Positions 8,785 to 17,976 of a stretch of 64,000 bases of DNA are shown piece by piece. Source of the stretch: Competibacter_A sp037045535 (GTDB lineage: Bacteria; Pseudomonadota; Gammaproteobacteria; Competibacterales; Competibacteraceae); assembly GCA_037045535.1 (NCBI GenBank), contig JBAOHI010000073.1, positions 310,001-374,000 of the forward strand, in the 5' to 3' direction. Numbering within the stretch: the stretch's first letter is position 1; each line of letters begins with the position of its first letter. The position numbers and the translations under genes were made by a program. The notes beneath the pieces were generated by a model. The model saw only the letters and a program-made list of their open reading frames with translations. It made no database searches and had not been told where the DNA came from.

Positions 8785-10137
8785 GTGACCATAGACGATC
8801 CCTTTGCCACACCCGACGGTGACTTCGGCGAGCGCACCATCATCCGGCCGTCGCCAGGCGGTCGGCGGCCCAGTCAGGGCGCGTCTCCTGTATCACCACC
8901 CCCGATCGTCCCGACCTTGTCCGAGGAGGCGGTCGCGCGGAGCAGCATCGGGCTGAATCCCTTGGAGGTTGCCGCCGCGCCGCTGCTGGATCTGGTCATG
9001 CGACTGAAAAATACCCCCTCGCATCCCGACCCCGAGCGGCTACGTCAACAGATGATCGAGGAAATGAAAGCGTTTTCAGTCAACGCCCGCAACGCCGGCA
9101 TCGACGAAAAAACCGTCTTTCGCGCTCGTTACGTGTTGTGTACCACCCTTGACGAAGTGGTTCTGAACACGCCCTGGGGTCGAGCCAGCGAATGGAGCGA
9201 GAATAGCCTGCTGATCACCTTCCATAACGAAGCTTGGGGCGGGGAAAAGTTTTTCGAACTGCTGGATTCGATCGTTCTCGACCCGCGCAAGAACCTACAT
9301 CTGCTGGAATTGATGTACTTGTGCTTGGCCTTCGGACTCCAGGGCCGCTACAAGCTGCTGGAAAACGGTCGCAGTCGGCTGGAAGAACAACGCGAAAGAG
9401 CCTATAACGCCATCCGTACCGCCCGTGGCGAGTTCGAACGGGAGCTGTCTCCGCACTGGCGCGGGATTCTCGATCAAAGTAACCCCCTGATTCGCTATGT
9501 CCCGCTGTGGGTGGTGGCAGCCGTCGCGGCGGCCTTGCTGCTACTTGCCTACGCCATCTTCAGTTGGCTGCTCAACAACACCTCCGACCCCGTGCTCACT
9601 GCTTTGGCCGACGTGCGTGGCCAGAACGTGGCGATGGTGCGACGCGGAGGAGTCGTCGCCGCTCCCGCGCCTAGCAAGCCGAACACTAACTTGGTGCCAT
9701 TCACCCAACACCTGCGCGCTTTTCTGGATCCGCAAGTCCGGCAAGGGCTGGTCGCGGTGATCGAGGAAGCCGATCAAACCACAATTCGGATCCGGGGCGA
9801 CGGCTTGTTCGATTCCGGCAAGGCCGAGGTCAAACTGACTTATCAAAGTCTGCTCCAGCAAATCGGGACCGAACTGAACAAAGTACCCGGCCGAGTGTTG
9901 GTCACCGGTCACAGCGACAATATCCCGATCCGCACCTTGCAGTTTCCTTCTAACTGGCACCTGTCCAAAGCTCGTGCCGACAGCGTGGTCAAGCTTCTGG
10001 CATCTGTCAGCAACAACTCCGGGCGCTTTATCAGCGAAGGCCGCGCCGACACCCAGCCGATCGCCCCCAACGACACCGCACAGAATCGGGCGCTGAACCG
10101 GCGCGTCGACATCGTTCTGCTGGCTCGCGTCAACTAG
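8785..10137 (+). CDS. tssL: T6SS membrane protein TssL with OmpA-like C-terminus
   Basis: A 450-aa DotU-family inner-membrane protein, GTG start. After a proline-rich N-terminal tail, the cytoplasmic DotU domain occupies about residues 55-235 (ARYVLCTTLDEVVLNTPWG, FHNEAWGGEKFFELLD). One transmembrane helix lies at about 241-262 (WVVAAVAAALLLLAYAIF). A periplasmic OmpA/MotB-type peptidoglycan-binding domain fills about 330-450 (VTGHSDNIPI, SNWHLSKARADSVVKLL, NRALNRRVDIVLL). This is the evolved TssL form, able to anchor the membrane complex to the wall itself. It lies 9 nt before tssM. Confidence 0.95.
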   Translation: MTIDDPFATPDGDFGERTIIRPSPGGRRPSQGASPVSPPPIVPTLSEEAVARSSIGLNPLEVAAAPLLDLVMRLKNTPSHPDPERLRQQMIEEMKAFSVNARNAGIDEKTVFRARYVLCTTLDEVVLNTPWGRASEWSENSLLITFHNEAWGGEKFFELLDSIVLDPRKNLHLLELMYLCLAFGLQGRYKLLENGRSRLEEQRERAYNAIRTARGEFERELSPHWRGILDQSNPLIRYVPLWVVAAVAAALLLLAYAIFSWLLNNTSDPVLTALADVRGQNVAMVRRGGVVAAPAPSKPNTNLVPFTQHLRAFLDPQVRQGLVAVIEEADQTTIRIRGDGLFDSGKAEVKLTYQSLLQQIGTELNKVPGRVLVTGHSDNIPIRTLQFPSNWHLSKARADSVVKLLASVSNNSGRFISEGRADTQPIAPNDTAQNRALNRRVDIVLLARVN

Positions 10138-10146
10138 GTCGGGCTC

Positions 10147-13100
10147 ATGAAGAAGATCCTGAACTTTCTCAAAAACCCTTGGTTTATCGGTATCACCGGC
10201 TTCGCCGCCATCGTCGCGGTGATCTGGTATCTGGGACCGTTAATCTCGGTAGCGGGCAGTTCGCCGCTCGCGTCCGATCTGGGCCGCGTCGTCACCATCG
10301 CGGTGTTCGGCGGTTCGATGGCGATCTACAAGGTCGTCTACTATGTCCAAACCCTGCGCAACAACCGCGACATGCTGGCCGATCTGGCCGGCCAAGCCGG
10401 TGGAATCGGCCAGATCGGCCAAGGTGGGGCGGCCGCTTCGGGCGAAGCCGAGCAAACCGCCCGCGAACAGGCTCAGAAAAAGAAGGAACAGGAAGCCGCT
10501 TCGGCTGAGGAAATTTCGACCCTGAAACAAGGGCTCGACGAAGCTTTGTCGGTCCTCAAGAAAACTAGGCTGAGCGGTAAGACCGGGCGCGGCCAATATC
10601 TCTACCAACTCCCCTGGTACATCATCATCGGCCCGCCCGGTAGCGGCAAGACCACGGCCCTGATCAACTCCGGTTTGCGGTTTCCACTGGGCGCCGGCAA
10701 AGTGCGCGGGGTGGGCGGCACCCGCAATTGCGATTGGTGGTTCACCGACGAGGCTGTCTTGCTGGATACCGCCGGCCGCTACACCACTCAAGACAGCCAT
10801 GAGGAAGTGGATCGGGCGGCGTGGCGCGGCTTTCTGGATCTGCTCAAAAAGCACCGCCGCCGCCGGCCCATCAACGGTGCCTTCATCGCCATCAGCTTGG
10901 CGGATCTGATGCAGCAACGCGAGGAAGAGCGCGAAATCCAGGCGCTGGCGATCAAACAGCGGTTACAGGAATTGCACGAGCATTTTGGCATCCGCTTTCC
11001 GATCTATGTGCTGTTCACCAAGGCGGACCTGATCGCCGGCTTCGTCGAATTCTTCAATGACCTTGGCAAGGAAGAGCGGGATCAAGTCTGGGGCGCTACG
11101 TTTCCGATGGATGACCCTGCCAATCCCGAAGGCGTGGTCCAGAACTTCACCACCGAGTTCGAGCTGCTGGAGCAGCGGCTCAATGATCGGCTGGTGGCAC
11201 GGCTGCAAAACGAGCGGGACCCGCAGCGGCGCGATCTGATCTACACCTTCCCTCAACAGTTCGGCTCGCTAAAACAGGTCGCTGACCGCTTTCTTAAGGA
11301 AGTGTTTCGGCCTAATCGCTTTGAAGAGCGCATTCTGCTGCGGGGCATGTATTTCACCAGCGGCACCCAGGAAGGCACCCCGATTGACCGGCTGGTGAGC
11401 GCGCTAGCCAGCACGTTCGGCTTGCGCCGACAGGTACTGAGTACATTTTCGGGCAAGGGTCGCAGCTACTTCATCACCCGCCTGCTGCGTGACGTAATCT
11501 TTCCAGAATCCGATATTGCCGGCGCCAATCTGCGGGTGGAACGCTGGCGGGCCTGGATCCAGCGCGGAGCCTACGCCGCCGCTTTGCTCATCACCGTGGC
11601 CGCCGCTGTGCTATGGGTGACTAGCTACGCCCGCAACGAGCTGTACGTGCGGGCGGTGGAGAAACAGCGGCTGGACGTCGCAAAACAGCTTCAGACCCTG
11701 TCCCCCGATCAGACCGATCCAATCGCGGCCCTGCCCCTGCTCGATGCTGCCCGCGCTATTCCTGGCGGCTATGGAGACCGTGACACCGGCACACCCTGGC
11801 TGATGGGTTTTGGCCTCTATCAGGGCGACAAACTCGGCGGCGAGGCCCTGGCGATCTACCAGCGCTTGCTCGGGCAAGCCTTTTTGCCCCGGATCATCCT
11901 GCGCATGGAAGAGCGGCTGCGTCAGAATGCCAATAATCCCAGCTATCTATACGACACGCTCAAGGTCTATCTGATGATGGACGATTCGGAGCATTTCGAC
12001 ACCAAGGCCGTTAAATCCTGGCTGGAGCAGGAATGGCAAACCAACTTGCCCCAGACCATCGACCGGCAACAGCGAGACCATTTGAGCACCCACCTCGACG
12101 CGCTGCTGGAGCAGACCCCTCTCAAGTCACCCATTGCCTTGGACACCGCGCTGATCCAACGCACTCGCGCCCTGCTGAACCAGGTTCCTCTAGCTCAGCG
12201 AGTCTACGACCGACTTAAGCAGAACCAGCGTAGCACTGGCAACCCGCCGGACGTCGGCTTGACGCTTGCCGCGGGTCCGGACACGCCCCGGGTTTTCGAC
12301 CGCAAGAGTGGCCAGCCGCTCAATGGTGGCGTCTCCGGTTTATACACGTATAACGGCTATTACCGATTTTTCTCGAGCGAAAGCCCCCAATTGATCCGTC
12401 AACTGGCTGATGAAAGCTGGATACTGGGCACAGCGGTCCAGATTTCGAATAGCCCGGCCGACCGGCAGCAAATCGCCGACACGCTCTGTCGCCTTTACCT
12501 CAGCGACTACCTGAGAGCATGGCAAGATCTGCTCAACGATATCAAGCTCAAAGAATTCGATAATCCGGACACGGCGCTCGAAATCGTGCAGGTGCTATCC
12601 GGACCCGCTTCACCCCTGCGGACGCTGTTCCAAACCGTGACCCGCGAAACTGCCCTGGATCGGCCACCGGCCCCGTCAGAGGCCAGCAAGACGCCTGCCG
12701 ACTCGTCACTGACGGATAAGATCGCCGGTATCCTCGGCAGCAACCCCAATGCCACCGATCCAAACGCCCCCCTGAACTGCGGTATCGATCCACGGTTGCT
12801 TGGTTTCAACGGGCAGTATGGCCGCGAAATCGTCGGCCCCGAGGGCGCCATCCCGCCGCTCGACAAGACCTTGTCCACCCTCAATGATCTCTACGGCCAC
12901 ATGAACGCCATTGCGCGGGCGAGGGAATCCAGCCCCGACGGCAGCGTGGCGCAGAACCTCAAGGACCAGTTCGGCACCGTGGCCAACCAGCTTCAGGTGG
13001 ACGCTACCCGCAAGCCGCCACCCTTCAACACGCTGCTTGCCAAGTTGGCCCTGGACAGCACCGACATTGTCCGCAGCCTGCGCGACCGGTTGAATGCTCA

Positions 13101-13899
13101 ATGGAAAGCGGCACAAATCGCCGCTTTTTTTCAGGACAATTTGAGCGGCCGTTATCCCTTGGTCCGCAGCTCGATTCAATGGAGCGGTGCCGGGCCAGGC
13201 GGCGCGGCGGGCCCGGCCGTTCCGGCCAATACCATTCAGTGGGTCGGCCAAGGCCCGACAACCGGCGTCAGCCGCACCGTGCAAGGCCCGCCAGATGCCA
13301 CGCTGGCGGCGTTCGGCCGTTTCTTTGGACCGAACGGCCTCCTGGATAGCTATTTTAAGCAGAACCTGCAATCCCATGTGGACACCTCCCAGGGCGCTTG
13401 GCGCTGGCGGGGTCCCAGTGGTCCGGAGCAGAGCATTGCACCGGAAGCCCTGCAGATGTTCCAGCGCGCTGCCGCCGTGCGCGCCGCCCTGTTCGGCGGC
13501 AATAGCCAAGCACCGATGGTCCGCTTTCAATTGACCCCGCTCGAAGCCAGCGGTGATATCGGCCAGGCGGTGATCGGTTTGGACGGCCAGACCCTCGCTT
13601 ATACCGTCGGCCAAACGGCACGAAGCACCGATTTACAGTGGATGGGCACGTCGGGACAGGCCCGGATCGAATTTTCGTCGCCGAGCGGCGGCAATCCAGC
13701 GCAATACAGCGAAACCGGTCCCTGGGCTTGGTTCAAAATTCTCGATCAGGCCCAAATTCAACCGCTCGGCTCCAACCAATTCCGAGTGACGTTCCAAATC
13801 AGTGGCCGACAAGCCGCCTACGAACTGCGTACCCTTGGCAGCGGCAACCCGTTTCGCATGCGGGAATTGGAAAACTTCCGCTGCCCAGAACAGTTATAA
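10147..13899 (+). CDS. tssM: T6SS membrane complex protein TssM (IcmF)
   Basis: A 1250-aa IcmF-family protein that spans the envelope and with TssL (and TssJ) forms the trans-envelope core. Two hydrophobic segments lie near the N-terminus (about residues 11-30 and 45-65), followed by a cytoplasmic NTPase-like domain with Walker A IIGPPGSGKTTALINSG near residue 160 and a DTAGRY Walker B-like motif. A third transmembrane helix (AAALLITVAAAVLWV) lies near 475-495, and a long periplasmic domain completes it. Length is typical. No TssJ gene lies nearby in the window. Confidence 0.96.
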   Translation: MKKILNFLKNPWFIGITGFAAIVAVIWYLGPLISVAGSSPLASDLGRVVTIAVFGGSMAIYKVVYYVQTLRNNRDMLADLAGQAGGIGQIGQGGAAASGEAEQTAREQAQKKKEQEAASAEEISTLKQGLDEALSVLKKTRLSGKTGRGQYLYQLPWYIIIGPPGSGKTTALINSGLRFPLGAGKVRGVGGTRNCDWWFTDEAVLLDTAGRYTTQDSHEEVDRAAWRGFLDLLKKHRRRRPINGAFIAISLADLMQQREEEREIQALAIKQRLQELHEHFGIRFPIYVLFTKADLIAGFVEFFNDLGKEERDQVWGATFPMDDPANPEGVVQNFTTEFELLEQRLNDRLVARLQNERDPQRRDLIYTFPQQFGSLKQVADRFLKEVFRPNRFEERILLRGMYFTSGTQEGTPIDRLVSALASTFGLRRQVLSTFSGKGRSYFITRLLRDVIFPESDIAGANLRVERWRAWIQRGAYAAALLITVAAAVLWVTSYARNELYVRAVEKQRLDVAKQLQTLSPDQTDPIAALPLLDAARAIPGGYGDRDTGTPWLMGFGLYQGDKLGGEALAIYQRLLGQAFLPRIILRMEERLRQNANNPSYLYDTLKVYLMMDDSEHFDTKAVKSWLEQEWQTNLPQTIDRQQRDHLSTHLDALLEQTPLKSPIALDTALIQRTRALLNQVPLAQRVYDRLKQNQRSTGNPPDVGLTLAAGPDTPRVFDRKSGQPLNGGVSGLYTYNGYYRFFSSESPQLIRQLADESWILGTAVQISNSPADRQQIADTLCRLYLSDYLRAWQDLLNDIKLKEFDNPDTALEIVQVLSGPASPLRTLFQTVTRETALDRPPAPSEASKTPADSSLTDKIAGILGSNPNATDPNAPLNCGIDPRLLGFNGQYGREIVGPEGAIPPLDKTLSTLNDLYGHMNAIARARESSPDGSVAQNLKDQFGTVANQLQVDATRKPPPFNTLLAKLALDSTDIVRSLRDRLNAQWKAAQIAAFFQDNLSGRYPLVRSSIQWSGAGPGGAAGPAVPANTIQWVGQGPTTGVSRTVQGPPDATLAAFGRFFGPNGLLDSYFKQNLQSHVDTSQGAWRWRGPSGPEQSIAPEALQMFQRAAAVRAALFGGNSQAPMVRFQLTPLEASGDIGQAVIGLDGQTLAYTVGQTARSTDLQWMGTSGQARIEFSSPSGGNPAQYSETGPWAWFKILDQAQIQPLGSNQFRVTFQISGRQAAYELRTLGSGNPFRMRELENFRCPEQL

Positions 13900-13952
13900 T
13901 GGGGCTTCCCAAATGTCCGCCTCTTTGATCCAGTAAGCAACAGACGATTTCA

Positions 13953-14744
13953 ATGTCCGGAAACGCTGCGATGTCCGAACCAGCAACGCAACCCGTGGCC
14001 GGCTTTTTTGGCAAATTGCCCGGCCGGGGTGACTTCATCGGGCGTCATCTGCCAAAATCCTTCCTTGATCCTTGGGATGCTTGGCTGCAACAGGCGATTG
14101 CCCAAAGCCATGCCCAACTGGGTGAAATGTGGCGCGATTGCTATTGCACCAGCCCAATCTGGCGATTTGCGCTGGGTCCTGGGTTGTGTGGATCGGTTGC
14201 CTACACGGGCATCCTCATGCCGAGTATGGACCGGGTGGGCCGCTACTATCCCTTGGCAATCACCGTGCCGCTGGAGCCGACTTGGCCGTTGCTCACGCTG
14301 CCAGCAACGGCCGAGGACTGGTTCCGCCAAGCCGAGCAACTCGCGCTGCTGGGGCTTGACCTCGACCGTCTCGATCTGGACGATTTCAGCCGACAAGTGG
14401 AAGCGCTGGGTACGCCCTCGGCTCCCGAGTTCTCGGCGGATGGCACTCCGGCGGGCACTGCTTGGTACTGTCCCTTGTCGGCAACGCTGGAGTTAGCCTG
14501 GATGTCCCCGACCTTGGCAAGCGATTTATTGCGGCGCGGATTTCCCCGATCCAGCCTTTGGTGGACCGATGGATCGGAGCGCATCGCCCGCTGCCTGCTG
14601 ATTTGTGACGGCCTGCCGCCGGTTTCCGGCTTCGCAGCCCTGCTGGCCGGGAACTGGCAGCAATGGGGCTGGATCGAAAAACAGCTTGTCAGCCTTACCT
14701 ATCGCTCGGGGGAACCACCCGCCACACAGGAGAGTTCACAATGA
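13953..14744 (+). CDS. tagF: T6SS regulator TagF
   Basis: A 263-aa TagF/ImpM-family protein. TagF represses T6SS firing post-translationally, in studied systems by sequestering Fha or acting in parallel to the threonine phosphorylation pathway. The N-terminal VAGFFGKLPGRGDFIGRHLP motif, the WALQQAI-type segment (here WDAWLQQAIAQS) and the VAYTGILMPSMDRVGRYYPL region are characteristic. An in-frame ATG at 13971 (MSEPATQ) is an alternative start. The stop overlaps the pppA start in ATGA, so the two are coupled. Confidence 0.92.
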   Translation: MSGNAAMSEPATQPVAGFFGKLPGRGDFIGRHLPKSFLDPWDAWLQQAIAQSHAQLGEMWRDCYCTSPIWRFALGPGLCGSVAYTGILMPSMDRVGRYYPLAITVPLEPTWPLLTLPATAEDWFRQAEQLALLGLDLDRLDLDDFSRQVEALGTPSAPEFSADGTPAGTAWYCPLSATLELAWMSPTLASDLLRRGFPRSSLWWTDGSERIARCLLICDGLPPVSGFAALLAGNWQQWGWIEKQLVSLTYRSGEPPATQESSQ

Positions 14745-15556
14745 GTGCGAATCCAACTTTCCAGTGGTCATCCGCCGGTCGTAGTCATGTCGGCATGATC
14801 CGAGCCATCAACGAAGACGCCTGCCTGTCATTGCCCGAATTGGGCCTCTGGGCAGTGGCCGATGGCATGGGTGGACACGAGGCTGGCGACATCGCCAGCC
14901 AGATGATCGTCGAGACCCTGCAAGAGATCTCGCCACCGAACGACTGGGATGATTTCCTGAACGCAGTGCGGGAAGGATTACAAAAAGTAAACCAGCAGTT
15001 GCGCGAAGAATCGGCTCAGCGCTACCAAAACCGCACGATTGGCAGCACCGTTGTCGTGCTGTTGATGTGGGAAACCCAATGCGCCTGCCTGTGGGTGGGG
15101 GACAGCCGCATCTACCGGCTGCGCGGCGGCCATCTCCAACAGTTGACCCGCGACCACAGCCATGTGCAGGAACTCGTCGACCAAGGGCTGATCCTGGCCG
15201 CGGACGCGCACCGTCATCCACTGGCCAATGTCATCACGCGCGCGGTCGGGTCGGCGGAAGACCTGCTGGTTGACGAGGCCATCTATCCGCTGGAAGCGGG
15301 CGACATGTTCTTGCTGTGCAGCGACGGACTCAACAAAACGGTGAGCGACGAGGAAATCACCCGCTTGCTGACCCAGAGTAACCACAACTGTCAGGAAGCG
15401 GTTAAGGCTTTCATCCACCTGGCCCTGATGCGGGACGCTAACGACAACGTGACCACCGTGGTGGTGAACGTTGCGGCGATCAACGCGATGACCGCCGCAA
15501 CATCGGATTCCAAAATATCGGACGACCCGATCCCATCGGACTGGTACTTACAATGA
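14741..15556 (+). CDS. pppA: PP2C-type phosphatase PppA
   Basis: A 271-aa PPM/PP2C serine-threonine phosphatase. In T6SS loci PppA dephosphorylates Fha and switches firing off. Metal-binding motifs are visible: RAINEDACL near residue 23, VADGMGGHEAGD near 44, LLCSDGLNKTVSDEEI near 190 and DNVTTVVV near 235. The ATG at 14741 is preceded by an AGGAGAG ribosome-binding sequence and overlaps the tagF stop by 4 nt. The partner kinase PpkA is not in the window. It is the last gene of the rightward T6SS unit. Confidence 0.93.
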   Translation: MSANPTFQWSSAGRSHVGMIRAINEDACLSLPELGLWAVADGMGGHEAGDIASQMIVETLQEISPPNDWDDFLNAVREGLQKVNQQLREESAQRYQNRTIGSTVVVLLMWETQCACLWVGDSRIYRLRGGHLQQLTRDHSHVQELVDQGLILAADAHRHPLANVITRAVGSAEDLLVDEAIYPLEAGDMFLLCSDGLNKTVSDEEITRLLTQSNHNCQEAVKAFIHLALMRDANDNVTTVVVNVAAINAMTAATSDSKISDDPIPSDWYLQ

Positions 15557-15588
15557 CCGGCGCGTTCAGAGCCGGTGGGTGCTGCGCC

Positions 15589-16077
15589 TCAGCAACGCAC
15601 CCGCCGGTACAACGGCTGAGGTTGATCCACGGCGGGCTGATAGCTTTCCGTGAATTCGCCAAATGCGACCAAGGCATCCTCCAGACTCCGATCCGGTCGC
15701 AACTCGAAAGCGTCGAAACCGCAACGGGCCATAAACAGTAGCTGGTCACGCAGCACATCCCCTACCGCTCGGATTTCGCCGCGATAACCGTGACGCTCCC
15801 GCAAGAGCCGGGCCTGCGAGTAGGCGCGGCCGTCAGCGAACTTGGGAAATTCCAGCGCCACAACCGCCAGCAGCGGCAAATCCTCGGTGAGGTCGGCCAC
15901 ATCGGCAGTGTTCGGCAAGCGGACGCCAACCGGCTCGCCCCGTTCCAGCAACATTTTTCGGTCCCGCCGCCAGCGGGCCAGCGAAACGATGACCGGGCCG
16001 GTCGGCACGTCGCCGTCGTCGGCCAAGTGTTGCCAGTGATCCTCGACGATCCGGCGCTGCTTAATAACCGACCGCAT
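15589..16077 (-). CDS. DUF934 protein linked to sulfite reductase
   Basis: A 162-aa DUF934 protein starting MRSVIKQRRIVEDHWQHLAD; the ATG at 16077 overlaps the end of cysI by 17 nt. Family features are GPVIVSLARWRRDR, the VGVRLPN segment, LPLLAVVALEFPKFADGRAY and SQARLLRERHGYRGEIRAVG. Proteins of this family are regularly encoded directly after a siroheme sulfite reductase, as in pseudomonads, and are thought to help sulfite reduction; the biochemical role is unproven. Confidence 0.85.
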   Translation of the reverse strand: MRSVIKQRRIVEDHWQHLADDGDVPTGPVIVSLARWRRDRKMLLERGEPVGVRLPNTADVADLTEDLPLLAVVALEFPKFADGRAYSQARLLRERHGYRGEIRAVGDVLRDQLLFMARCGFDAFELRPDRSLEDALVAFGEFTESYQPAVDQPQPLYRRVRC

Positions 16078-17761
16078 AGCGCTCCTCCTCCTGTTTAGCT
16101 TCATTGCTGCCCGGCGCATAGGCCCGCACCCGAAACGGTTCTAGACCGATGCGCCGGAAGGTATCGATGAAGCGCTCGCCGTCCTCGCGCTGCGCCACGT
16201 ACACCTGCAAAATGCGCTCCAGGGTATTAGCGACCTCGGTTTTGGGCACCGAAGGCCCGAGAATATCGCCCAGCGAGACATCGTTCTCGGAACTGCCCCC
16301 CAGCGAAATCTGGTACCACTCCTCGCCCTTTTTGTCCACGCCGAGAATACCAATGTGACCAACGTGATGATGGCCGCAGGCATTCATACAACCGGACATG
16401 TTGAGCCGCAGCTCGCCCAAATCATAGAGATAATCGAGTCGGTCGAATTTTTCGTTGATCTGGCGGGCAATCGAAATCGAACTGGCATTGGCCAGGCTGC
16501 AAAAATCCAAGCCGGGACAGCAAATCATGTCCGCCAACGTGCCGATGACCGGAGACGCTAACCCTTGCGTCCTGAGGGCATGCCACAGCGAATAAAGATC
16601 GGCTTGGCACACGTCGGCCAGTAACAAGTTTTGGTGATGGGTAGCGCGAATCTGGCCAAAGCTATAGCGGTCGGCGAGATCCGCTACCGCGTCCATCTGA
16701 TCGGCCGTGATGTCGCCCGGCGGCGTGCTCGGTTCCTTCAACGCCACAAACACGTTGCGATATCCCTCGACCTTGTGCTCGGCCACGTTATGACGCATCC
16801 AGGTGGCGAAGGCATTGTCCCCCTTAAGCCATTGCTCGAAGCTGGGGTCGCGGCCGGCGTTGGGGTCGTAGGGCGGAGGCGTGAAAAAGCGGCGGACCCG
16901 CTCGATTTCGGCCTGGTCCAGCACCAGCCCGGACTCCCGGATACACTCCCATTCCGCCTCGACCTGATCACGGAATTTTTTCGCTCCCAGCGCCTTGACC
17001 AGAATCTTGATGCGAGCCTTGTAGAGGTTGTCGCGCCGACCGTGCTGGTTATAGATCCGCAGGATGGCCTCCAAATAAGACAGCAGGTCGCGCTGGGGCA
17101 GGAACTCGCGGATCACCTGGCCAATGATCGGGGTGCGGCCCAATCCACCGCCGACCAAAACCCGAAAACCAATTTCTCCTCGCTCGTTCCGCAACAGATT
17201 TAAACCGATGTCGTGAACCTGAGCCGCCGCGCGATCGTTCGCGGCGCCAGTCACCGCAATTTTGAATTTGCGCGGCAAATAGGAAAATTCAGGATGGAAA
17301 GTGGACCACTGGCGGATGACCTCGCAGTAAATGCGCGGGTCTTCGATTTCGTCCTTGGCGACCCCGGCCAAATGGTCAGCCGTGACGTTGCGGATGCAAT
17401 TGCCGCTGGTTTGGATGGCATGCATCTGCACTTGGGCCAGTTCGGCGAGAATATCCGGCGTTTCTTCCAACTTCGGCCAGTTGTACTGGATGTTCTGGCG
17501 GGTACTGAAGTGGCCGAAACCCTTGTCGTAGCGACGAGCAATGTGAGCCAGCGTCCGCAGTTGCCGCGACGACAGCAGGCCATAAGGAATAGCGACCCGC
17601 AACATCGGCGCGTGGCGCTGGATGTAGAGGCCGTTCATCAGCCGCAGTGGCCGGAACTCGTCGTCGCTCAGTTCGCCGGCCAAATATCGCCGGACCTGAT
17701 CCCGGTATTGGGCGACCCGCTCGTCCACCAGCGTTTGATCGTATTGGTCGTACTGATACAT
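16061..17761 (-). CDS. cysI: Siroheme nitrite/sulfite reductase (CysI-type)
   Basis: A 566-aa hemoprotein that reduces sulfite to sulfide in assimilatory sulfur metabolism. The start MYQYDQYDQTLVDERVAQYR was chosen over an in-frame GTG 15 nt earlier because the family begins MYxYDxYD. The [4Fe-4S]-siroheme cysteines are in CCPGLDFCSLANASSISIA and GCMNACGHHH. The substrate-binding half-domain RIRHYGLL-type repeats (here MLRVAIPYGLLSSRQLRTLA and FSTRQNIQYNW) are present. The following DUF934 gene, rather than a nitrate gene, supports sulfite as substrate. No flavoprotein CysJ is adjacent. Confidence 0.9.
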   Translation of the reverse strand: MYQYDQYDQTLVDERVAQYRDQVRRYLAGELSDDEFRPLRLMNGLYIQRHAPMLRVAIPYGLLSSRQLRTLAHIARRYDKGFGHFSTRQNIQYNWPKLEETPDILAELAQVQMHAIQTSGNCIRNVTADHLAGVAKDEIEDPRIYCEVIRQWSTFHPEFSYLPRKFKIAVTGAANDRAAAQVHDIGLNLLRNERGEIGFRVLVGGGLGRTPIIGQVIREFLPQRDLLSYLEAILRIYNQHGRRDNLYKARIKILVKALGAKKFRDQVEAEWECIRESGLVLDQAEIERVRRFFTPPPYDPNAGRDPSFEQWLKGDNAFATWMRHNVAEHKVEGYRNVFVALKEPSTPPGDITADQMDAVADLADRYSFGQIRATHHQNLLLADVCQADLYSLWHALRTQGLASPVIGTLADMICCPGLDFCSLANASSISIARQINEKFDRLDYLYDLGELRLNMSGCMNACGHHHVGHIGILGVDKKGEEWYQISLGGSSENDVSLGDILGPSVPKTEVANTLERILQVYVAQREDGERFIDTFRRIGLEPFRVRAYAPGSNEAKQEEERYAVGY

Positions 17762-17976
17762 CGTGGTCGTCCCCACCTGAAAGTCCGGTTGCTCCCGCTC
17801 CAGCTGAATCGGATTCGGGCAATTTAGGTCGAAAACACTACCATCGCTTTTATATGCGAATAAAGAATTTTTTTACCATAAATTTATAACTTATTATTAT
17901 TTCTTGCCTTCGTCCTCGCGACGGCGCAAGTACCAGCAGCCCACCGGCTCTCGGTTGGACACAACGGGGCGCGGCG

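Noticed and set aside
12706..13600. Long ORF antisense to tssM
   Set aside because: Shadow frame of a GC-rich gene; tssM is intact and well supported.
17777..17976. AT-rich divergent-looking region with several palindromes before cysI
   Set aside because: It probably holds the cysI promoter, but no -35/-10 pair or known operator stands out, so none is called.
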